Positions 21,701 through 33,300 of a stretch of 64,000 nt of DNA are shown here, in pieces. Source of the stretch: Branchiostoma floridae (Eukaryota; Chordata; Leptocardii; Amphioxiformes; Branchiostomatidae). Made by a program: the position numbers and the translations under genes. The DNA is taken from assembly GCF_000003815.2 (NCBI RefSeq), contig NC_049988.1:2539662-2603661 (forward strand). Direction: 5' to 3'. How positions within the stretch are numbered: the first letter of the stretch is position 1; each line of letters opens with the position of its first letter. The notes beneath the pieces are model-generated. The model was not told the DNA's origin, ran no database searches, and worked only from the letters and a program-made list of their open reading frames with translations.

Positions 21701-24700
21701 CAACCACCATGACTTTTCTTTAAAATTCGCATTACTCACTCACTACTAGGCGTAGTCGAGAAATGATTCCCGTAATCATTACTTCTCAGGGGGCTAATCA
21801 TTAGTTCTCAGTGCTTTCCCGGGTAAGCCACAAAGAATAGCTGTCGCCGGATCCCGGTTTAATTTTAACTCCAAGCGTACAAAAATCAGGGGCCAAATAG
21901 GCCATGTTTTGTGAATACGGCAACCGAGCACCACATAAGTGCGACCCGTATATATATACGGGCTCAGAAAGACAAGGGTGATGAAATAGATATTTCTTGA
22001 CCTGTAGGCGATTCTACATCAACAAATTCTATAACGGATGTAACGGCGACCATGGTTGGCTGGTGGTGGCCGACGCTGGGACGGGCGGAATTTGCGCATG
22101 GGAACGGGCAGAAGCAGCTGTACATCCTCACGTTCTGTATTCTAAACTGAGCACCGCCGTCAACTGGGCTGACGGTAAGTACCAGTTTTCTTCTTCACAC
22201 ACTTTCCTTTCAGTCAGTTCAGTCCTTCTTTAGAAAACACTATAAAGTTCCTCAAGACGGCTCTGTTGCTCATGACAGTCACGAGGTCTCCGACATCATC
22301 CTCAAACTTCCTCAACTTTCCTTTGTGTGCCTTTGTGTATTTCTTAAAATGGAGGTATAGCTTTTTTTTGTTCGTCTGTGTGTGGTCTCACTGGTGCGTG
22401 ACCTTGGTACTGCAGTACAACTTTCGGTTTTTGTATCTGGTATCCTGGATATGCTATGGTCGTGATATTCGGGTGGCAGGTAGATTTTGGTGTCAGGAAG
22501 AAGTTGTGTATGCTTAGGCCACATAACATCCCGCTTACTCAGGAACTGTACGGGCAAATTGTATAGTATGGCTGGTGTTTCGTAGGGGCAAGGAAATTGT
22601 GTTTTGTTTCCGGTTACCCAAACGACCCTAGCAAAACCCTGTCAACCCTTGTTTTTTTGTTCGGGCGCTGTGAATGGACTTCCGAGTGAAGAAATCAAAA
22701 GAGTATTCCTGTACATCACACTCTATTAAACAGATATATAGTAGAGTAGATTCATCCCTCGAGCTACCGTCATCTTGCACACAGCAGTCGTCCCTCAGAA
22801 AAGCATTTGGAGCCGCATTTTGGAACTTTTATTCAGCCTATCGGCATGTTGTGAAAAGTTAATGTTAGAATACACAATGTACAATGCATATCTGCATGAT
22901 AACAAAATGTGTTGAAAATACCAGTGCCTATATGCATTGTATTTGACTTAGATCGAAATATAAAAAAGACCCTACCTACCGACCTAATTTTTCAAATGAC
23001 AGAACCAGAAACACAACATGTTTTACCTAGGCCTAAGGTATTTCAAACTATCGATACGTTTTGTTCAATAAATTGTTTGCTTTGTGATGGGTGTAGTGTG
23101 TTGATTTAAATCACATTCTAACTGATATAAATTACTATAGCTTAAACCTGCTGACTTGATGGACATTACTACAGTTGTATGTGTCGTATGCCGACCACGT
23201 AAACTATCGGAATAACTTATTTTCACCTAAAAAACATAGATTTTACAATATGAAAACAAATGGAATTTAAATAATACAATATGCTTAGTTGTTATTGTCT
23301 AAAGCATGATTTTTTTCACCCCATCTAGCGGCCAATGTTGGAAAGGCAGATCGTATGCGAATCTACCTCGAAGGGGAGAACTTGCTTTGTAATCGTAAGG
23401 ACTGTCTCTTATTGTCTTTGTAGCAACTAATCTTCTAACACACATTAAAAGAATGCAATGGTCTCACTTGCACAAGTGATGTAAAAGCGGTAAGGCTTTC
23501 TATTATGTCTATTAATTGTCAAAGCTTGTCATGCCTTTTATTTTTTTGCTGTTCTAAATGTTACCTATTATTGATTGATATTGAATAAATGATTCCAAAG
23601 AATGAAAAAGGAGGATGGAAAGAAAAACAGAACGAAACAAATATAGAAAAAGAGAGAAAGAAACTAAATGAAAGAAACAAAAAAGAAGGAGAGCAAGGAA
23701 GGAATAAAAAAGAGAGAAATAGTGAGAAAGAGAAAGAAAGAAAGGAAAAGAGAAGGAAAAAAACCGAATTAATGTGTACTTTGAAGTTTTTATGCCTGTC
23801 ACTTTATCTCAACTTTTAAAATGGAATATAACGTTCTACAAGACTCTTAAGTTAACCCTCATCCGACCGTATGGGGTCATTTTTGACCCCAGGCGTATAT
23901 TTTAATCTGCCATAGCAACATTTTTCATCAGAGAAAAAATTCCTTCCATGAATTTGTTTGTATACATGTCTTACAACATCTACCAATTTTTCGCCGAGTT
24001 TTGTCCATTATTGTATAAGCTATACTTGAAAGTCTGTGTCTTGTTCGGTGGGGTCAAAAATGACCCCAGCCAATTATGAATCATTAATTACATAAATATC
24101 AAGATATTTCAATAAAATAAAAGGCATTCCTCATTATTGCTATTGCAGCAACAGGTTATAGTTGCTTAGATGAGTAAACACCGAATAGTTTGAAAGAAAT
24201 TTAGTATTTTAGTGTAAAACACAGTTTTTCGACATTCTGCATAAATTATGATAATACGCACTAATTACCTATGCTAATGAAAGTGAAAATGTCTCTAATT
24301 AATTAAAAAACAATATATGGACAGAATATGCAGAAGGAACCTACAAGAAAAATCTTTGCGGTAAAATAGACAAGAGTTATTGTATGTATGTGTTTAGATG
24401 GCGGAATATGGTGCATAATTAAGTAATAAATTCGTTACTTTCACAAATATTGTATTTTTTCTTGTTAAATAACATTATTATGCTATCAGCATTATTGCAT
24501 CATCACAATTATTGTTTAGAAATTGATAAAACAAAACATTGTTTAAGTAAGTTTAGTATGGTAGATTTTCAGAGCAAATGTGGGTTTTCCTCATTTTCTG
24601 CATAAATTATGATAATGAGTAATAACTACTGACACCAAAACTTGTCAAAATATTTTTCATAGGTTAGTGAAACAGTAAATACATAGAAATGACAAAATAA

Positions 24701-27700
24701 GCCAGCAGAAATATGTCTATGAGCAAAACAAAATGGGGTCAAAAATGACCCCATACGGTCAGATTCGTCGTAAAAATGTAACGGTCGGATGAGGGTTAAA
24801 ATACTCCATTCTAATTCAACAGCTCCTGTCGATATCTCCTGCACCACGGAAGAGAAGACCATGACTAGAAATGCATACAGGTAAGCATCAACATTTGGTT
24901 CGTATCTGTCATGCGTAATCATTGGTCCTCCGGTATAGCTGATGGGGAGATTGTCGTATGGAGTCTAAAGCGTCGCGGTATCTGATGCGACTGCTCCTGA
25001 GCGGTCACGTGCTTCCCCGAGGAAAATGTCTCAGCGCAGGCTGGCTGGGTTGCTTTAGGCCCAGCGGCAGCCGGAGAACCCACTGTCTGCACATAAATCA
25101 CTCCACGGTCATCCATAAATGGTGAGATGAGAGATCACCTGACCGTTTGACCAATGGCACCACATGACAAGTACTATGCTAAAATCTACTGCAGTCTTAT
25201 GAATAAGCTAAACTTTACCCAACCGACACCGAATTTGATTGGCATGTACACCGAATTTTATTTTATTTTTATATATTCTTATATTTTTGCAGTTGTACCT
25301 TTCTTGAATCAAATAGCAACGCTAGCATCCGTGTGAAACAGCTGTTTTATTGAACTCCTGTAGACTGTTTACTATTATATATTATGTTTCTTTTATGTCA
25401 TATTACGTCATATTACGTTTCTTTTATGTTTGCAGCGTGACTTGTCCCTCTGGTTGTACTTCGGTCTCCAAAACAGTCTGGGGCACTGAAACCTACACGG
25501 ATGTAAGTTGTCTGTAAAATTTTAGTTTTCTATATCATATATATTTCTATCATTTAATACATTCTGCTAACTTACCAAGCTTTGCTAAAGGTATCGTTTA
25601 CACGTATTCGTATTAATAACTTCAGCAGACTAATCCTATCGTCACATTTTCATACTGGGGCCCACCTTGGCTGTTTCGAATTCGGGGCAGGAAGAATGTG
25701 TTTGTTTTGCATACCCGGTAAACAGCCTTATAGCGTAACACACCAGGTTTGTACTGAACAGTACAAGTTGAAAATCTGGACAAAATCATTTGATCCACTC
25801 ACACCGGGAAAGACTCCTAATCTTTTCGACAAGTGCGATGAGTTCTTTTACGTGATCGAGGTGTACTTTTTTTAAACACGGGACCTCCATTTAACGTCTT
25901 ACCCGAGGTACCGCCCTAACCGAAGCTAGGTACTTATTATCACTTGAGTAAAGTGAGGAAATTCGTGTGAAGTGCTTTCCTACGGGTACAGGATCGGTGG
26001 CACATCAACGAATTTGACAAAAAGCTCTGGGTTATGAATAGAGCACCCACTATAAAAGCTTACATACAAAAATAACATAATGGTATATTTAAAGACTATT
26101 CACAAATCATGATCATGACTAGTTTATTCTTACTTTTTGCGTATTTTGCTGTCGTTTTTATCATAGCCTTTGCTCCCACAAAATGCCTGGTCATGCGTTG
26201 GTTAGGGAATGACATCGATCTCGTAAGATGATGTTTTCAGCCAGTCGAAGTCTCTGGTTTCTATACAAAATAACTATGCCGTGGTTTCTATACTAATTAA
26301 CTGTGCTGTGTGTCCAGGACTCCAGTATCTGCCGTGCTGCTATCCATGCCGGGTGGATCCCAGACAGTGGCGGCACCGCACCTGTCTACAGGAAGCCCGG
26401 GGAGAGTTCCTACGTCGGGAGTACACAGAACGGAGTCACAACCGTGTCGTGAGTTACCTGTTTAAGAGCATCTGCCTGTACAAATTAAAGGGGCATTCCA
26501 CTCCACACGGGAGTGTTATTTTCCGATAGATATCAATTTTAGGAAGTAATAAATACATACTACTTCACATCATACGATAAAGTACCCAGTTACTCCACGT
26601 GCCTCAAAAGCATTCAGTCTTCTACTAAACTCCCCAAGTATCCGCTAATTGAATTAATCCTATGGCTGAATACAATGCAAAATTTTTAGGTAAGGTTACA
26701 AAGCTAATTTCAGGGGCGCTAAGAAAGACACGTCTTATTATGTGTTCTTTGATATCCTGTGAACAATTGACCTTCTTGGTTTGCTAAGCGCCCCTCATTT
26801 ATGCCGAAATTATTCACGATAAAGGAAGCGTCTACACGTATAGGGAATGCATTGGTAGGGTCTGCATGGGTTTAGTGAGTGTCATATTGTTTTACAAAAC
26901 ACACATCGCGTAATTTATCCCAAGGTGAATTCCACAAAATTCGGCTGATTATGTATTCATTGACACATTATCTATTGGAAACATCACGCCCTTCTGGAGT
27001 GGAATGTCCCTTTAAGCGAAAGCAGGCCAAACTGAACAACAAAAAATCGTTTTTCCTTAAACTGTGTGTGTGTGTGACATCGACCCAAACATGCAAAAAG
27101 AGTTTTATGTCTACGGTTGCTGGTTGCCTTAGAAACGGCAATTGCTCATTTAGTCATTTAGTGAAGGCACATAGAGTCCATTCCAAGACACCGTGCGGAT
27201 GTTTGTTGCCATTGTTTAGAATTGATTTGAAAGTTTTGTAGTTATATGTCTAGGACATTTGATACTTCAGAAATATTTTAACACTGTTTCAACTTCATAG
27301 ACACTTCCCTGGCCCTGTAAAACTTTGAAAATATTCATGGTATGGAATTGGATACTTCTAATAGTTTCTAAATAATGATAACAGCATTCTACCATTATTT
27401 ACCATTTTCTACCATTTTTTTGTAAATGGTTTAGTGGGCTGAGAAGATAGCAATTCACACATCCTTGCAAAGTATGGTTGGGTGCCATGCAACAATGGCC
27501 CACCACAAAGGATCCACCAGTGCCCAGCAGTGAAATCTAAAAATATACAGATGCAACAATAGGGCTTACTTTTATGGGAGCAATAAACTAATTTTACCAT
27601 TTGGCAAAGTTTACAAATATTTGTAAATATTTGTAAATGTGAAATAATCACACAGCAATTTTAAAATTATTCTAAATAAAGATATTTTTGTACAGTTGCT

Positions 27701-30350
27701 TTCAAAATATCTCTAAAATATTCAAAGGAATTCAAATATATGAGAATTTTCTTAGTCAATTTTTTTAAAAGGATTGAATTATTGTGGCTCAGATATTCTT
27801 TTATTCAAAATAATTCAGACTAATTACAAATATCACCTAAAAACCCTCATGGTGACTTGGAATGGACTTTGGAATCCTCTAACTATTTTTTTTTATATTC
27901 TAACATATGTTGTTTGTTATTATATACAAGAAAAATGTTATAAAGTTTTGCTTAGAATGTTTTTAAAGTGAGGTGAATCGGATGTTTCAAGTGTTTTGGT
28001 ATATTTCCAAATAATTTGCGGCCTTTAGCACAGGTTCCTGCATATAATTTAGTTGAAAGGTTAAATCAACTTGTGTATATATGTTCTATATCAATTTGTA
28101 GAAAGATATTTCAAATGCGCTTTTAAAACACTATTCTTATTAAGAGTAAATGTCTGTAAGGATCAAACAATGGTGGCAAAGGTCAAAAAATAGATTTGGC
28201 TCATATTTTGCACAGTGATAGTACTTGGTCCACAACCCCTCAAAATAGCTTTCTTTTAGATCAAAACTCCTTGTTGCCATGGTAACGGGCCAACAAAGTT
28301 TTCTGGCCATTTTCCCACTTTGAACATGGCTAAAATTCAAAATTTTGCCAAACGCAAAAAAGTGGCCTACTTCCAGGGACAACCACGTGACTAAACGTCA
28401 CGATCTAAAACTCTTCAAGCATTTATTAAATAGACAATACATAGATCTCTCTTTGACAATAAGTTGAGTTAGAATTCTGTTTTATTTTGTCACATGTAGT
28501 ACTTTGAACATGACTAAAATTCACAATTTTCGTCAAACGCAAAAACTGGCCTACTTTTGAGGACGACCACGTGACACCAAGCAAGACCCAAGCTTTGCAA
28601 GAATGCATTTGATAGATATATCAATCATCTATATAGGGTACAAATTTCAAGTCAAAAAAATTACCAGCTCGGCACTTATGGCGTTACAAAGTTGGGCCAA
28701 AAATTACGTTATTTTGAAGCTTGAAACATTGTATTGTTTTGATGCTGCCCAAGAACTCAATTTTATCTCGTTGGAAATTTCACAACAATTTCTAAAAAGC
28801 CAAAACGTTGGTCTATTCAGATCTTGTTTTGTTTTGACGATACAATAAAAGGTGTTGGAGTGACAATGCCGTAAAGTATGCCGATTTCCGTGTTTTTGAG
28901 ATGCGGAAATTGGGGATAATGGCCAGAAAACTTTGTTGGCCCGTTACCATGGCAACAAGGAGTTTTGATCTAAAAGAAAGCTATTTTGAGGGGTTGTGGA
29001 CCAAGTACTATCACTGTGCAAAATATGAGCCAAATCGATTTTTTCACCTTTGCCACCATTGTTCGATCCTTACAGACATTTACTCTTAAATGTCGTAGTA
29101 GAGCATAGATGAAATATTACAACTCGTCATATTAAAACATCTGCTTCACCTCACTATAAGATAACCACAGAAAATATTAGGAAAATCAAATTTCTGAGTT
29201 AGCCCGAGTTTCCAACAAAGTTTTTTGCTGTTTTTTTACAGACATGATCTCTCAAAATTCAAAGTAATTAAATTTTCAAACATTATCTAATTAAAACATA
29301 TATACAGCTTTCATGTTATGACAACATGTAACATGGATTTTTCTTTTCAGGTACGGCTCTTGGCCCCAATCATTTGCGTTTGGTGAGTATCAGCGCAAGC
29401 CAACTCGATGTTTCTAAAAAAAGGGAGAGTATCGTTAAGTAGCGAAGAGTAGAGTAGAGTAGAGTAGGGTAGAGTAGAGTAGTGTAAAGTAGAGTAGTGT
29501 AGAGTAGTGTAGAGTAGAGTAGAGTAGAGTAGAGTAGTGTAAAGTAGAGTAGAGTAGAGTAGAGTAGAGTAGAGTAATGTAGAGTAGAGTAACAGTAGAG
29601 TAGAGTAGAATAGAGTACAGTAGAGTACAGTAGAGTAGTGTAGTGTAGAGTAACAGTAGAGTAGAGTAGAGCAAAGTAGACAACCATGCCAATGTGAGTT
29701 TTTTTTTATATTCTAAAACCTAAGTAGCTGATTATTGACAGCCTCTTAGATAGGCAGTCTAAATACCGAGACTAAGTCCTACTGGCACATTCATTAGATT
29801 TGAAGACAACACTAATATCTACCATTGAACTATACCCAATCACATAAAATCACATGAAATTCATAGCCTGGTGAATAAATAGTAAATGAATAATTTGTAT
29901 TCCAAAAATACCCGTAGGTGTCAATATCGCCTTGAGGAAGCAAGCGTTTCAAACAAGCACTGGTGAGGGTGGCGATGCCGGTCATGCCGTTGACGGGAAA
30001 ATCACAACCACCTTTTCCCAAGGCTCCTGTTCACACACAGCGAATGGGGGGGAGGCTAATCCAACCTGGTGGGTGGATCTCGGCCAATCTTATGTTGTTC
30101 GCAGGTACGTATATATGTATATATCTACAGTATGTTTATATATCAGACACTTCAGTAAATATGCAAAACACCAACGTGCACACATACATGTGAACTTGTA
30201 CTACCTCTGCATAAGAACTTCCTGGTCATTTTGGCCTCTTTACGTGGTCATTTTTGCAACTGAACCACGCTTTAAGAATTCTGTCTATATAGTAGCCAAC
30301 ATGTCTACTGCGGCCACTTTCTTCACTTTAAACTGGTGCAAGTGTGTGTA

Positions 30351-30392
<42 letters not shown>

Positions 30393-33300
30393 CGCACTTA
30401 ATGATTACCAGCATTTGTATTTTTAGCATGAAGTGCATGTAAAATTTGTTTTTACTGAACGATCTGCACGTATCTGTATGTATATATTATAGCGTTCCCA
30501 TGTGGTAATCGCTTAAACTAGCTTTATAAAGATAACACAGTAATATCAATTGCATCATAGTTTTTAAGTGATTTGAAAATCACAGATCGTACGCGTACGA
30601 CTGCTAGTCAATATTGTAAACACAGATCGTCTCTGTAGTCAAAGTTATTCGTATCTTGTGTTGTCTGTATAACGTCGTTCGAAAAACAGACCTCACGTAT
30701 CGGTAAGCGTAACGCTGTTGTTGCATGTTGTATTGTTACCAGGGCTAACCCTTGATAATAGCCTTCGGCTAGTTGGTTAGACCTGGCTATGTTTCTCTCT
30801 ATACAGGCAAATAAACCAAATCAGATCAGAATCTGTATTTCTTTCTTCTACATTAGATAAAAAATTATTGTAAATCAATAATTCGTAAAGGAAGAGCTAC
30901 AAATGGAAGTTCTTATATTGTTAGCAGTAATAGTGACTGTGTCTGTGTTAACATGTAGTGTTCCGCAATATGTGTATAAAATCTAAGTGCCATAATGATT
31001 GTTCTGTTCCCAACATATACAGAGTAGTCATCACCAACCGCCGGGACTGTTGCTCCGATCGACTCAACCCCTTCAACATCCACATCGGGGATTCCGCCCA
31101 GGTCACCACGAACCCCCAGTGTGGAGGGGACCATAACATCGCGCTGAGTCTGTCGGCCATGTCCGTCACATGTCCGGAAATGCGCGGACGCTATGTGGGC
31201 ATCCATCTTTCCGGAGCCTCCAGAATACTGACCCTGTGCGAAGTCCAAATATTTGGTGGTAAGCATTTATTAGATATAGTTCACATGGTTAAAAGTTTGT
31301 CATATTTGTTTCCGCCATACGGTAGGTATGAATTGGTCATAAAGATCTAGGAGGATAAGATTTCACGTCTGCCATCGTTCGGTTAGAAACGGGAAATATC
31401 TGCATTTATTTCTACGCAGTAAGCAGCAAGCTTTTGTGATATCAGGTTTTTGATTTAGTCAGAATACGTCAGACGAGTGAAGTGAAGTGAGGACGTCAGA
31501 ATACCGGCGTTAACGTATGGTTAACAGTAAGGATATAAATGAAAGATACATATCGAATCCTCTACCGCATCTGCAAAAATAACGTATATCGTAATTTTTA
31601 ATCCAAAATGGTCCTTAATCAATTGGATCTGAAATTTATGATACATATCAGACCAGCCCATATATGATCGTATCCTTGATACCACCTTAACATTGTCGAC
31701 GATCTTCGGACGTCACAGGAATGTCGGCTGATTTTAAGATCGATAATAATTATCACTATATCTACAAATGATCGTGTGGAAGCTTTCCTTACGTTCGGGG
31801 GATAATAAAATCAGGCAGTGTTGTATTTTGATGTTGATTAAACTTTGAACTTATTAAAGAATTTCAAAACATTACACCCATTACCCGTTGTTCATGCCTT
31901 TTTTTGTTGATTTTGTGCAGATCTTGATGAATGTACTGATGGTACTGACAACTGCAGCCCACAAGGCTCTACTTGTACCAACACACCCTCGAGTTTCACC
32001 TGTGCTTGTGACGCAGGCTATTCCGGCGACGGCGTGACCTGTACTGGTATGAAAGTATTCTGTAACCTTTGCACTGAAGGTGGCATTTTTGGTGTTTTTG
32101 GGGCACTTTTGGCGCTGTGTGTCCGGAACGATACGCGCGATTGCGACGATTTTTGGTGCATGGGTGGGGGGTTGTTGCCTGTTGCCTAGGATTGACTTTG
32201 GGCCTTGTCGCGTTTGAACTTGACACGGCAGGTCGAATTTTGTGTCCGGGAGGGGTGTTTCCGGAGTTATATCTTCTGAACGGCTGGTGCTGGCGCGATG
32301 ATATTTGGCACATGTGTCGGTGGTGGCTGAATAATGCTCAATTTTGATTTTGGCGCCCTTGGTGCTTGAACTTGACATTTTAGGTTACCTTTTGTGCGGG
32401 CACGGGGCGTGCGCTGTATCTCCGGAACGCAAGGTGCCATTGTGTTGCCATTTGGTACGTGAGTTGTTTGTGGTGTCCTGGTGGTCAGGTTTGATTTTGG
32501 GCCTCCTAGTGCTTGAACTTGATACTGTATAGGTTGACCCTGTTTTAGTGTGGTTGGGGCATCCTCCCAATATCTGCTTGGTTTTAAAACAGATTATGGT
32601 TGGGTGTAGACCATCATCTGGCGNNNNNNNNNNNNNNNNNNNNNNNNNNNNNNNNNNNNNNNNNNNNNNNNNNNNNNNNNNNNNNNNNNNNNNNNNNNNN
32701 NNNNNNNNNNNNNNNNNNNNNNNATTTCCCGGCACAAGAGAACATAGCCAACGTTGCAAATCGTAGACCAACGCCCCCCCCCCCCTCTCTCCAAAAAACA
32801 GCCCCGTTCCGAAGACTGCAACGTAGTCTACCGTTTACTAAGGTTTATCTGGAATCGTGAACTTACTTATTGTAAGAAAGAAGAATAGAATAGAATAGAC
32901 GAAATGATAACACAGCATTATATATATATATCAAACGGATGCAAAAGAAACATTTTTGTGATCCAATAATGTACGACTGTAGAGGAGGATGCTGAGTCTG
33001 AATCGAGCGCCATTAGTCATCTTCTTCTTTACTCAAAGAAAATCGACACAGCAGAGGTACAGTTGAACTAAGTATTTGAGACACGATGATTGTTTGTGAT
33101 GAACAAAAAAAAACTCTCTACTGTTAGCCAGGCAAAATGCAAATCAAAAAGCAGATTGCACCAATNNNNNNNNNNNNNNNNNNNNNNNNNNNNNNNNNNN
33201 NNNNNNNNNNNNNNNNNNNNNNNNNNNNNNNNNNNNNNNNNNNNNNNNNNNNNNNNNNNNNNNNNTAAGACTGAGTATGCGAGGGAAGGGTCATAAAAGT

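Noticed and set aside
23554-23819. ORFs on both strands rich in Lys/Glu or Phe/Ser/Leu
   Set aside because: Purine-rich low-complexity tract; both strands are open for composition reasons.
25582-25875. 97-codon plus-strand ORF between LCCL exons 7 and 8
   Set aside because: It lies in an intron bounded by good splice sites and has no recognised motif; it runs up to an antisense SINE fragment.
29370-29692. ORFs of 85-105 codons rich in YSTLL
   Set aside because: They are translations of the (AGAGT)n satellite.
30913-31350. ORFs opposite F-type lectin exon 11
   Set aside because: Shadow frames of a well-supported plus-strand exon.
31881-32378. 165-codon minus-strand ORF
   Set aside because: It overlaps EGF exon 12 on the opposite strand and a tandem repeat. 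There is no family motif.
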